This document shows positions 17,865 to 25,491 of a stretch of 64,000 bases of DNA, piece after piece. Both the position numbers and the translations under genes were made by a program. How positions within the stretch are numbered: position 1 is the first letter of the stretch; each line of letters starts with the position of its first letter. The notes under the pieces were generated by a model that saw only the letters and a list, made by a program, of their open reading frames with translations, did no database searches and had not been told where the DNA came from. The DNA is from JABWBD01 sp040768665 (GTDB lineage: Bacteria > Planctomycetota > Planctomycetia > Pirellulales > Thermoguttaceae): positions 62,001 through 126,000 of the forward strand of contig JAXGMN010000012.1 in NCBI GenBank assembly GCA_040768665.1. Reading direction: 5' to 3'.

Positions 17865-18446
17865 TCATCCGCGAAGGTCGACGAAGCGGACGCAGGGGAG
17901 CGATTCGGCGGCCACGGGAAAGAACCGGTCGACGTAGCCGGCATCCGCCGCCGCTCGAAGCGTGGTCCATGGCTCCGTCGGCGCCCACGACTTCAAGAGT
18001 ACCAGTTCGCGCGCGCCCAGGACCGTAGCCAAAGCCGCGGCAATCGAATCACTGGTCACGTCCCAGGTGTGAGGCAGAGATGGTCCCGGCGACTCCGGCA
18101 GGCTGCGAAGCCACGGTTCCGCCTCAAACACCAGGAGCCGGTCTGCGGGTTGAGACGCCCGGAGCTGATCGAATTGTTGGACGAGAAGGGATTCGGGGAG
18201 TAGTCCGGCTACCAGTTCGGCTGTGATCCCCAGGATTCGTATGCAAAGCCAATGGGCGGCATCCTCGCTCAACTCGTGTTGCAGGAAGGCGGCGCGAATG
18301 CCGTCGGCGAATCGGCCGCCGCCAACGATCAAGACGTTCTGCATGGGCGGCTCGCTCGCCAGCCAGCGCCGGAATTTTCCGGCCAGGTCGTCCAGCTCCA
18401 GCAGACTACCGCCCAGCTTGATGACCCGGCGGACGACGGAACTCAC
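17865..18446 (-). CDS. mfnE: MfnE-like amino acid kinase-fold enzyme
   Basis: A 193-residue protein of the amino acid kinase superfamily. It has VIKLGGSLLE at the N-terminus, LIVGGGRFADGIR, and WDVTSDSIAAALA, where the family keeps the Asp-Ser that binds ATP. In methanogens MfnE phosphorylates the aminomethylfuran phosphate precursor of methanofuran. Relatives in methylotrophs and planctomycetes sit with H4MPT-linked C1 genes. The GTG start overlaps the stop of the mfnF-like gene by 4 bases, so translation is probably coupled. Assignment to this pathway rests on the fold plus its two neighbours. The protein would act in the cytoplasm. Confidence 0.75.
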   Translation of the reverse strand: MSSVVRRVIKLGGSLLELDDLAGKFRRWLASEPPMQNVLIVGGGRFADGIRAAFLQHELSEDAAHWLCIRILGITAELVAGLLPESLLVQQFDQLRASQPADRLLVFEAEPWLRSLPESPGPSLPHTWDVTSDSIAAALATVLGARELVLLKSWAPTEPWTTLRAAADAGYVDRFFPVAAESLPCVRFVDLRG

Positions 18447-19453
18447 GGCCCTGTCTCCCGGGCCATGACCGCCAGAGCGTGGGCGGTGGCGGCTCGCGAG
18501 ATTTCGGGGCCGAGTTCTTCGCGGAGCGAGACCACTTCCGACGGAAAACCCATCCGGCGGACGACACGGAGGGCCAGGAACTCACCTTGTCCGGAAATCA
18601 CCACGATGCGAGGCAGATCGGGCATCCGGCCGACGACTCGTTTGGCAGACTGGGCAACCAAGCGGAGCTGCGTTTCGGCAACGAAGCGCGCAATCGCCAG
18701 CGTCTCCGTGCGATCGATCAGCGTGCGATCGCCGCAGATCGAGCGGGCCAGGCGATCGTGCGCGGCTTCGATGGTTGCCGGGCGTCCGTCGGCGGTGTGT
18801 GTGCTCGAGGGCTCCTCGGGGAGATCTTCCAGCGCCAGGTAAACGTCCCAACTTGTGGCGAACACTTCGTGTGCCGTGGGCATCTGGCGTCTCCGCCACT
18901 GCACATGGCTGGCCAGTGCGCAGAGAGGGCTCCGCTGGACGCCGGTGTAAACCAGTTCTCCACTCGCCAACCGCTCCAGATCGGTACGGCCCCAGGGAGC
19001 GGGATTTCCGTGGTCCAGCGGAATGATATCGCATGTCGTCGAACCGATATCGATCACCAGCCCGACGCCTTCGGGGGCGTAGCGGCCCGCGAACTGCGCC
19101 AGCGCGAGCCAGTTGGACGCGGCAGCGGCGAGCGGTTGGCGTGCGGCCGCCTTTGGCGAAGTAAATGAGCCGTCGGTGCGGAAGACGTGAATCCTCGCCC
19201 CCTTCGCGGCCGCGGCCACCGACTTGAGGATCGCCCGCACCCCTTCGGCCTTCGTGGCAAAACAATCGGCGAGCTCGCCTGTCATTGTCAGCGCAAGGGC
19301 CTCAGCAGGCGGGGAAACGGCCAAGAGCTGAGCGATAGCCTCGGGCAAGGCGTGCGGCGTTTTCCAAAGGGGAAATGGACGGCTCACGGCGAAACCGAGG
19401 CCATCGGCCGCCTTCAGATTTGCCCCACCGATGTCGAGTGCGAGCCAGCCCAT
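18443..19453 (-). CDS. mfnF: MfnF-like protein (H4MPT-linked C1 transfer pathway, TIGR03123 type)
   Basis: A 336-residue protein starting MGWLALDIGGANLKAADG, the ASKHA/hydantoinase-like phosphate-binding start of the probable H4MPT-linked C1 transfer pathway protein family. Other landmarks are ALTMTGELADCF, LVIDIGSTTCDIIPL, SGELVYTGVQRSPLCAL and IVVISGQGEFLA. In methanogens MfnF joins the aminomethylfuran and tyramine-glutamate parts of methanofuran. The start at 19453 lies 4 bases after the stop of the ATP-grasp gene, and an upstream extension would run into that gene. It forms the middle of a tight three-gene minus-strand operon. Confidence 0.85.
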   Translation of the reverse strand: MGWLALDIGGANLKAADGLGFAVSRPFPLWKTPHALPEAIAQLLAVSPPAEALALTMTGELADCFATKAEGVRAILKSVAAAAKGARIHVFRTDGSFTSPKAAARQPLAAAASNWLALAQFAGRYAPEGVGLVIDIGSTTCDIIPLDHGNPAPWGRTDLERLASGELVYTGVQRSPLCALASHVQWRRRQMPTAHEVFATSWDVYLALEDLPEEPSSTHTADGRPATIEAAHDRLARSICGDRTLIDRTETLAIARFVAETQLRLVAQSAKRVVGRMPDLPRIVVISGQGEFLALRVVRRMGFPSEVVSLREELGPEISRAATAHALAVMARETGP

Positions 19454-19457
19454 GCGG

Positions 19458-20483
19458 CTATACAAAACCACTCTGGAGATAGACTTTGCCGTCGGGGTGA
19501 AATTGTACAGGTTCTGGGGAGAACGACAACTCCACGGCACGGCCCGTGCGAATCGCGAGCAACGCCGCGGCCAGATTCACCCTTGCCGACTTCCGTAACC
19601 CCACATAGGAAGTAGTAAGGCGGGGATTGATTTCAATTACGGTATCTTCGTGGCCCTTGTGATCCTGGCCAAGCACCAGATCGACACCGAGGTAGCCGGT
19701 CGGGGCCGGTAGGGTTGCCACGGCGCAACATGCCAGCCGGGTCGCTCGCGCCGCCAAATCGGGGCCGATTGGCAGTGACCCGCCGAGATACGTAAAACGT
19801 CCGTCCTCGCTGATGTGCTGCCGGCAGGGAGGCAGCGGGATCTGCCGGCCGGGCGCGCAAAGAAACGCCACACTTGCGGCCATGCCGGGACAAAGCGTTT
19901 CGAGCCGCCACTGCGACTCGCCGGGGGGGACGCAGATCGGCTGTTGATGCGACTTCACAAGAGCGACCCCATGCGAACCTGCACCGAAACGCGGCTTCAG
20001 GACGGCCGGATAAGTGAAGTCGGCCGGCAGCGGGTCGCCTTCCGAGAGAACTCGCCCGCAGGCAACGGGCACGCCCTCGGCGGCGAGATGTTCGGATGTT
20101 CGCTGCTTATCGGACGCCAGTTCTACCAGCGGAGGTTCCGGCCCCAGCAGGCGTCCGCCGACTTCCAGCACGCGTCGGCAACGTGTGAGCAAATGGCAGC
20201 AAAATTCGGGAGCGATCAGGGCCGTCCAGTCTGCCGAGGCAGCCAGCCGATCGAATTCGCGTCGAGCCTGCCGGGCAGAGCGAATCCGAACTTCCTTCAC
20301 GCCCGACTGTCGCAGCGGAGCCAGACGAGCGTCTCGAAGAACGGCGACATCGACACCGTCCGTCGCGGCGAGGTCTTCCACGAAAGCGGAAACCATCGCG
20401 TTTCCCTCCCGGAGCAGAGATTCCGGGGCGCGGCGATGCAAGTATCCCGCGCCGGTGACAAACTCGTCGACGAAGATCCGCAC
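19458..20483 (-). CDS. mfnD: ATP-grasp ligase, MfnD-like (tyramine-glutamate ligase family)
   Basis: About 341 residues from a GTG at 20483 (MRIFVDEFVTGAG in translation). The frame extends 37 codons further upstream to 20594, but that part overlaps the transposase end and has no homologous look. ATP-grasp features include DKQRTSEHLAAEGVP, YPAVLKPRFGAGSHGV (nucleotide-binding Lys and Gly-rich loop), LGVDLVLG and the metal-binding VIEINPRLTTSYVGLR. In methanogens MfnD adds glutamate to tyramine, an early methanofuran step. Next to mfnF-like and mfnE-like genes this role is plausible. An IS1634-like transposase gene ends only 70 bases upstream, so the native promoter may be lost or replaced. 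Confidence 0.75.
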   Translation of the reverse strand: MRIFVDEFVTGAGYLHRRAPESLLREGNAMVSAFVEDLAATDGVDVAVLRDARLAPLRQSGVKEVRIRSARQARREFDRLAASADWTALIAPEFCCHLLTRCRRVLEVGGRLLGPEPPLVELASDKQRTSEHLAAEGVPVACGRVLSEGDPLPADFTYPAVLKPRFGAGSHGVALVKSHQQPICVPPGESQWRLETLCPGMAASVAFLCAPGRQIPLPPCRQHISEDGRFTYLGGSLPIGPDLAARATRLACCAVATLPAPTGYLGVDLVLGQDHKGHEDTVIEINPRLTTSYVGLRKSARVNLAAALLAIRTGRAVELSFSPEPVQFHPDGKVYLQSGFV

Positions 20484-20553
20484 GTCTAATCCGAAGCTCT
20501 TGAGAAAGCACCATCCTTGCCGTCTGGCCCGGGCGTCTGGAGGGTATCGGTCG

Positions 20554-22263
20554 CTACGTGCCAAGCTCCTGTTCCAGGAGGCGGAAGGCTTCACTTTGCA
20601 GCCCAGTGGGCTCGGTGATTTTGTGGATCTCGATGGCCGAATCCCCGTCGCCGAATTGGCAACTCTGACGGCATTGCGTGCCCAAATCGGCCAGTAGCGT
20701 GCGGAGACTATGGATCGCGCAGCCCTCCGCCGTCCGACGCCCGCATTTCTTCTGGCGGACCTCGTCCGCCGGTTTCGCAGGCGCTACCGGATCCCGCGCG
20801 GCGCGGAGTTCCGAAAAGTGCTCATCGGCAAAGAGCAAGGGTGCCCATGCCTGCTTCATATGCCACAGCACGTAGTACGCCAGCAGACACACGAACAGAT
20901 GCGCACGGACCGGGTCCTCCACACGGTGATGAATCGGCCGCACCAGCAACTCCAGCCCTTTTAACGTGCGAAACGCCCGCTCCACGTCGGCGAGCCTCTT
21001 GTAGTTGCGCACCGCGTCGTCGGCCGACAGTTCCTCCGCAGGTTCGCTGCCGCGGATCACATAGATCCCGTCCAGGGCCGCTTCTTTCTCGATCGCCTCC
21101 TGCTTGCGTTGCCAACTGAAGTGGTTGTCTTCAATCTTCAGCACGAAGTGTTTCCCGACCTTGTGCTTGTTCAGGACCTTGCCGGCCTTCACGCCGATCT
21201 CCGCTTTCGTCAACGGCGTCTTGGTGCGACGCTGGACTTCGGCGGCGATGCGGCCGAACTTCGCTTCCGTCGCCGCCAACAACTCTTCCCGTTTGCGGCG
21301 ACGGCGTTCGGCCAGGACCGGATTGAAGCAGGCCACCAGCCGCTCCTTGGGATAATCCGCGGAAGAAATCTCCGCCAGGTTCCGCTCATCGAACAGCGAG
21401 CGTTCCAGCCGCCCTTTCTCGATCAACTTTCCGATCGCCTTGGATCGCAACGCCGACAACCAGCCGAGGCCCGGCCGCTTCCGCAACTGCTTGATCTGCG
21501 CCTGCGTGAGCATGCCGCGGTCTCCTACCAACACGACCCGCTCCAGGCCAAACCGCACGCGCAGCTTCTCCACTTGATCCGGTACGGTCGTCGGATCGCC
21601 CGTGTTGCCAGGATCGACGTCCAGGGCGACGGGGCGCCCGTGGGCGTCCGTCAGCACGCCGTAAACGATGGAGGGCAGGTCGCGGCCGTCGCGGTTGTGC
21701 CCCAAGCGGGCCAGCACGCAGGTCCGCCCGAAATAGGAACTGCCGATGTCGTAAAGCACGCGGACGCCCTCAGCCAGATGCCGTTTGGCCAGCTTGTTCT
21801 CGATGCGTATTTGCCGCAGCCGCAGCCAATCCAACGCTGCATAGAGTTCCTCGACCTCGGTACCCACCACTCCCAACTCCTCTGCCAAGGTGGTGGTTTC
21901 CCAGAGGCGGGTGGCGGCCAACTTGGAACTGGGTTGAAGGATACGCTGGGCCACCATGGCCACGACCAGGTCCCGTTCTCGGCAGGGACGACTGGCAATC
22001 AAGTGCTCCAGCCCCAGTCGCCGGATCATGCCCAGCACCGCCTGCACGTGCCCGTGGGGCAACGAGCGTGTGACGCGGAAGGCCTGGTCGGCAGGCAGGA
22101 GCGTTTCCCCCTTGAGGACACGGCTGAGCAGTTTGATCTGCCCCAGCGGCAGGTGGGTAAGGTTCGCCAGGGTGCGGTTCTTGACCTTGCCGTTCTCGCG
22201 GTAGCTTTCCCGGAGCAGGTAGCTTGGCGGCGAGTCGCGGTTGCGGACTTTGGCGATGTACAT
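20554..22263 (-). CDS. IS1634-family transposase, intact
   Basis: An uninterrupted 569-residue transposase of the IS1634 branch of the IS4 group. The N-terminus is MYIAKVRNRDSPPSYLLRES, with a helical DNA-binding part. The catalytic core includes VLYDIGSSYFG (first Asp), VLVGDRGMLTQAQ (second Asp) and the C-terminal YKRLADVERAFRTLKG with the catalytic Glu. LFVCLLAYYVLWHM follows as expected. The length matches the family. I could not find convincing terminal inverted repeats, so the element limits are unknown. The region upstream (22264-22400) is AT-richer than its surroundings. It is oriented towards the mfn-like operon and could drive it by read-through. Confidence 0.88.
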   Translation of the reverse strand: MYIAKVRNRDSPPSYLLRESYRENGKVKNRTLANLTHLPLGQIKLLSRVLKGETLLPADQAFRVTRSLPHGHVQAVLGMIRRLGLEHLIASRPCRERDLVVAMVAQRILQPSSKLAATRLWETTTLAEELGVVGTEVEELYAALDWLRLRQIRIENKLAKRHLAEGVRVLYDIGSSYFGRTCVLARLGHNRDGRDLPSIVYGVLTDAHGRPVALDVDPGNTGDPTTVPDQVEKLRVRFGLERVVLVGDRGMLTQAQIKQLRKRPGLGWLSALRSKAIGKLIEKGRLERSLFDERNLAEISSADYPKERLVACFNPVLAERRRRKREELLAATEAKFGRIAAEVQRRTKTPLTKAEIGVKAGKVLNKHKVGKHFVLKIEDNHFSWQRKQEAIEKEAALDGIYVIRGSEPAEELSADDAVRNYKRLADVERAFRTLKGLELLVRPIHHRVEDPVRAHLFVCLLAYYVLWHMKQAWAPLLFADEHFSELRAARDPVAPAKPADEVRQKKCGRRTAEGCAIHSLRTLLADLGTQCRQSCQFGDGDSAIEIHKITEPTGLQSEAFRLLEQELGT

Positions 22264-22635
22264 GCCGACATTATAATCAATAAGTCCTTTAAATCAAGAG
22301 GTTCTATCTCATAATGCATGACTACATACTGCATTTCACAAGAAGCGGAAATGCCTGCCTCGCAAGCATTCCCGTCATGCTAAGCCATCGAAATTCAGCT
22401 CAGCCGCTCACCCGCCATCATGAAAGGCGAAAAAACCTTCGCCGAACCCTTGACATCCGAGAATAATCCGCGACAATGACTGGTTTATCGTGTGAACGTC
22501 ATCCTGCCTGCTCGATTTCTGCAGACTTCTGTGCGTCGAGCTTTGTGACGTGATGCTTACACTGGGCGGTCTCCCGGCTTGCCTTGTTGGAGAGCCATGA
22601 TCGCCTGATTTTTTCTGCTGTTGGAGTGGTTACCG
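22264..22635. other. Gap between the transposase and a small gene
   Basis: About 370 bases without a convincing gene. The first 100 bases are noticeably AT-rich (TTATAATCAATAAG near 22271) and probably contain the outer end and promoter of the IS1634-like element. The rest, before the GGAG site at about 22623, likely holds the promoter of the small protein at 22636. Confidence 0.45.
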
Positions 22636-22851
22636 ATGCGCAACGTGTTCGAGGCAATTCTGGAGTGTGGTCACGACGAGGACTTCGACCCGACTGTGAC
22701 CGATGAGTTCTGTGCCACCGATGCCCCCGCGGGCTCGAAGGCAAAACTGGAGATTCTCGCCGAGCGTGTGAAGAAGGGCTTGCCGCTGTGGCATCCTGAA
22801 GACCGACGCGATTACAGCGGCCTGACCGGCGCGGTGCGTCCTCGCGAGTAG
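22636..22851 (+). CDS. Small planctomycete protein with WHPEDR-type C-terminus
   Basis: A 71-residue acidic protein. The ATG at 22636 has GGAG 9 bases upstream; a TTG five codons earlier is less likely. It reads MRNVFEAILECGHDEDFDP, and the C-terminal half has KLEILAERVKKGLPLWHPEDR then DYSGLTGAVRPRE. This last motif resembles small uncharacterised proteins I associate with planctomycete genomes. There is no signal peptide or known enzyme motif. It stands alone between the transposase and csrA. Confidence 0.7.
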   Translation: MRNVFEAILECGHDEDFDPTVTDEFCATDAPAGSKAKLEILAERVKKGLPLWHPEDRRDYSGLTGAVRPRE

Positions 22852-23186
22852 CTTGCCGGCGCTCTTGTCCTGCCATGCTTGGCGGGACTGTCCCGTCCGC
22901 TCCGCGAGGCGGCTTCCGGGACCTGCTTCGGTTGTCGAAGTTTAGCACACTCGACGCTCTGAGACTGAGGCATCCTCCAAGAACGCAACGACCCTCGCTT
23001 CCGCGGTCCGCCCGGCCCAGCCTCCGGCCCGGCGGGCCGCGTTTCTTTCTGCTCGAACGAGCCCGGCTGCTCCCGAGCAGCCGGGTGAGTTGAACACTTC
23101 CGTTCGGTGGACGACTTCTTCAAAGCGGACGGCTGTCGAATGCTCTTCAGCAGCCTCCGAGGTGCTCAAACTCGCCGCCGGCACGC
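22852..23186. other. Gap between small protein and csrA with one hairpin
   Basis: About 335 bases without a supported gene between the convergent small-protein and csrA genes. It contains the CCCGGCTGCT hairpin at 23062-23085. Short frames here are Arg/Pro/Ser-rich shadows. The remainder shows no repeat that I could recognise. Confidence 0.5.
23062..23085. repeat. CCCGGCTGCT / AGCAGCCGGG hairpin, copy 2
   Basis: A 10 bp perfect stem with loop CCCG, 100 bases downstream of csrA, which is on the minus strand. The arms are identical to the copies at 17805 and 24179. Confidence 0.6.
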
Positions 23187-23366
23187 CTACGGTCGGCTTC
23201 CTCCCGGGTCCAGCGCGCGGGGCTCCAGTTCTTCCCGAAGAACCAGAACATCGGAGGGTGCCTCGATTCCCAGTCGCACACTCTCTCCAGCGACCCGGAT
23301 GACCGTCACGACGATCTCGTCGCCAAGTCGGATTCGTTCACTCTCTCTTCGGGAAAGCACCAGCAT
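23187..23366 (-). CDS. csrA: Carbon storage regulator CsrA
   Basis: A 59-residue protein, the typical CsrA length. It begins MLVLSRRESERIRLGDEIVV and continues with VIRVAGESVRLGIEAPSDV and LREEL, matching the family: Arg44-type RNA-binding residues in the VRLGIEAP segment and the LSRR start. The ATG at 23366 has GGAGG 6 bases upstream; a start nine codons earlier is not supported. CsrA dimers bind GGA motifs in mRNA leaders and control translation of many genes in the cytoplasm. No flagellar genes are adjacent; in many bacteria csrA lies beside fliW, which is not seen here. Confidence 0.95.
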   Translation of the reverse strand: MLVLSRRESERIRLGDEIVVTVIRVAGESVRLGIEAPSDVLVLREELEPRALDPGGSRP

Positions 23367-23479
23367 AGGGAACCTCCGTGTATGAACAGCCAATGTACGT
23401 ATCCATATCCATATCCATTTCTTCCTGCCGGCTTGCGAACAGAAGGACTCACCAGGCGAAACCGTTCACAGGGCGGAAG

Positions 23480-23580
23480 AAAGGGGGCAGGTCCATGTTT
23501 TCGGCCAACGTTCTTGGCACCAAAATACGGCAATTGGCCGAAAATGGACCGGTCCCCGACCGTGGGCGTGAACGGTTACC
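23480..23580. repeat. Hairpin repeat, family D, copy 1
   Basis: Arms GGTCCATGTTTTCGGCCAA (23490-23508) and TTGGCCGAAAATGGACC (23534-23550) form a long stem with a small bulge. It is followed by GGGCGTGAACGGTTACC. The same 17-base tail and GAAAATGG arm recur at 53595-53690. It lies upstream of csrA in non-coding DNA. Confidence 0.5.
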
Positions 23581-23654
23581 ACCAAACGCATATCCCGATC
23601 TCCGTCACAAGCCATCCATGTCCAGTTTGGCAACGCCGGTCGAATGCCGGCTAA

Positions 23655-23990
23655 TCATGCCGCGGCGCACTCCAGGCGGGGAGCATCCAGCAACTGGGTC
23701 TTCTGGAATCGGTCGCCGGTCGAGCCGTAGAAAAGAATCTGATTGCGTTCCGTCTCCCAGATCGCAGTGAATTTCACGGCACGCGGCCCATGCAGGCAGA
23801 AGTAAATCCCGCAGGGCTTTCCACCCCGCCGCAAAAGCCGCTCCGTGAGCTGGAAGGCATCGATCTGAAGTTCGTACTCATTGCAAAGCGTTTCGTTGAC
23901 GTAATCCCTGAGATCTTCGAGGTTGCGAATCTGCTGAAAACGAGTAACCATCTCGGTTATGCACTCCTCAATACGCGGATGATCAGCCAT
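23655..23990 (-). CDS. Conserved small protein of unknown function
   Basis: About 111 residues from the ATG at 23990 (MADHPRIEECITEMVTRFQQ). It is helical in its first half and then forms strands, with LLRRGGKPCGIYFCLHGPRAVKFTAIWE and ILFYGSTGDRFQKTQLLDAP near the end. The alternation and the FYGSTGDR segment suggest a small beta-rich domain, similar to uncharacterised planctomycete proteins. No signal peptide or membrane helix is seen. The start lacks a strong ribosome site, and a start 16 codons upstream is possible. Confidence 0.65.
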   Translation of the reverse strand: MADHPRIEECITEMVTRFQQIRNLEDLRDYVNETLCNEYELQIDAFQLTERLLRRGGKPCGIYFCLHGPRAVKFTAIWETERNQILFYGSTGDRFQKTQLLDAPRLECAAA

Positions 23991-24178
23991 GGCCGTGCTG
24001 ATCAAGCAAGACTGAGAAAATGGGGCAAGTGCCGACAAAAAATGCTATCGGCAATCCGGGAGGGAATTATTTGTTCCAGAATTCCTCAATATAGGGAACG
24101 CCGGCGAAGTTGAACGGGCGGTTTGCCGGAAGTTTCCTCCTCACCGCCAGTTAAATCGCAACGGCGCCCGGCAGCCCG

Positions 24179-24214
24179 GCTGCTGGCAAGCAGCCGGGCT
24201 GCCGGATCTGCCTC
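24179..24214. repeat. Extended CCCGGCTGCT hairpin, copy 3, touching a stop codon
   Basis: A 16 bp perfect stem (CGGCAGCCCGGCTGCT and complement) with loop GGCA. Its right arm overlaps the first two bases of the URO-D-like gene stop (24213-24215). This is the strongest copy of the family and is well placed to end or stabilise that transcript, although there is no T-run. Confidence 0.7.
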
Positions 24215-25301
24215 ACCAGCGATACGCGCGGACCGCTTCCATGCACCGATTCGCCGTCGCGATGTCCGGCGTCTTCGTGACTTTGTAGAGGATGCCGCCA
24301 CAAAGCTCGTGCTTCTTGAGCCCTTCGATAAACCTCGGATACTCCACCTCCACCACTAACGGCATATCCCCCGCACGCCCTCGAAGGGACCGCAAAATAT
24401 CAAACGCCTGTGGAAAACCTTTATCGTCGCCGACACGGATCGCTTTTGCCCCCCGAATCGTGCAAACCGCCTCCAACAGGTGGCGGCCGTTGCCGTGCAA
24501 GTGGAGCACGCCGCCGTCGAATCGCCCGAGCATTCGCTCGACGGGTTCGCGACCCCAGGTTTCGAAGTACTCCACCGATGTCATATGAAACGGATCAACG
24601 CTTTCCGAAACGATCCGATCGGGCACCCACTCGCACATATTGCTGCACGTCCCGCCTTGCAGCAAGGGAATCCGCGCAAAGAACGTATCCTGGACTTTTG
24701 CGTTGATCTCGAAGGCAAGCTCAATCGCGCGTCGTATCATCTCGGGGCGTTCGGCGAGGCTGAGGTAGGTCTCGGTCGCCCCCACCAACTCGAAGGCGAA
24801 GTTCAGCCCGTCGATCAGAATGAAGTGGCTGATACCGAACTTGCCCCGCGCTTGCCGGACAAACGTGTCGAGTTGGTCCAGGTACCGGCGAAACCACGGA
24901 TGCTCGGGATCAAATCGCAGCCGATCGAATTCGGACCAGTCGGCCAACACCGGCGCAACCATCGACGAGATCCAGCCGTTTTCCGGGTGCGCCATGAACT
25001 GCACCTTCCCGCCCAGCAGGCCGCCGTAGAGTCCCTGATCCAACTCGCTGAGGTAGGCGACTGGAAGACCGTCGTCTTCCAACCCCGCGAGTTCCGAAAA
25101 GAGATGATCCCAGAACTCCGCTCGCCGCGCCGGATCGGGATCATCGCAGTATCCGTGCGAGTACTGCTCCGCGAACTCCGCGATGGCCGCACTGGGAACT
25201 TCGAAGGCGGCGAAGACCCGATCGGTCGCTTGCCGCTCGTAAAGCGACTTCAGACGCGGAAGCACTTCATGCAAAGTCGGTTTGTAAGCAAAGGTTTCCA
25301 T
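24213..25301 (-). CDS. Uroporphyrinogen decarboxylase-like superfamily protein
   Basis: A 362-residue soluble protein starting METFAYKPTLHEVLPRL. The order of motifs suits the URO-D/methyltransferase TIM-barrel superfamily. It has an N-terminal helix pair, FILIDGLNFAFELVGATETYLSLAERPEM, a helix-rich middle, and then VLHLHGNGRHLLEAV, where members place a His on a central strand. MPLVVEVEYPRFIEGL follows. True HemE motifs are absent, so heme synthesis is unlikely. Relatives often act in corrinoid- or methyl-transfer or have unknown substrates. It is bounded 3' by a hairpin that touches its stop and 5' by tandem REP-like units. Activity is not assigned. Confidence 0.6.
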   Translation of the reverse strand: METFAYKPTLHEVLPRLKSLYERQATDRVFAAFEVPSAAIAEFAEQYSHGYCDDPDPARRAEFWDHLFSELAGLEDDGLPVAYLSELDQGLYGGLLGGKVQFMAHPENGWISSMVAPVLADWSEFDRLRFDPEHPWFRRYLDQLDTFVRQARGKFGISHFILIDGLNFAFELVGATETYLSLAERPEMIRRAIELAFEINAKVQDTFFARIPLLQGGTCSNMCEWVPDRIVSESVDPFHMTSVEYFETWGREPVERMLGRFDGGVLHLHGNGRHLLEAVCTIRGAKAIRVGDDKGFPQAFDILRSLRGRAGDMPLVVEVEYPRFIEGLKKHELCGGILYKVTKTPDIATANRCMEAVRAYRW

Positions 25302-25383
25302 GGATCATGCTCTCTTCGGGGCTGCGCGAGATCTGCCTGTGTAGTCTACCTGCCGCACAATACAATTCCCAGCAGGTGCGAAA

Positions 25384-25491
25384 ATGCCACGGGCCTGCCC
25401 CGTGGAACCTTGCGCTCCTCGCTACCAATCCCGGCCCAGATCAACCAGAAATGCCACGGGCCTGCCCCGTGGAACCTTGCGATCCTTGCTA
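25384..25491 (-). repeat. Two GTAG-type REP-like units, 67 bp period
   Basis: Read on the minus strand, each unit has (G)TAGC(A/G)AGGA(G/T)CGCAAGG followed by CCACGGG-gcagg-CCCGTGG. The two copies begin at 25384 and 25451, 67 bases apart. This equals the period of the larger arrays at 46699 and 47695. The outermost TAG at 25489-25491 is also the stop codon of the helicase gene, so the coding region ends inside the repeat. Confidence 0.7.

Noticed and set aside
19484..20594. N-terminal extension of the ATP-grasp gene to 20594
   Set aside because: The extra 37 residues are basic and overlap the end of the transposase; homologues begin at the MRIFVDEFV-like segment, so the GTG at 20483 was chosen.
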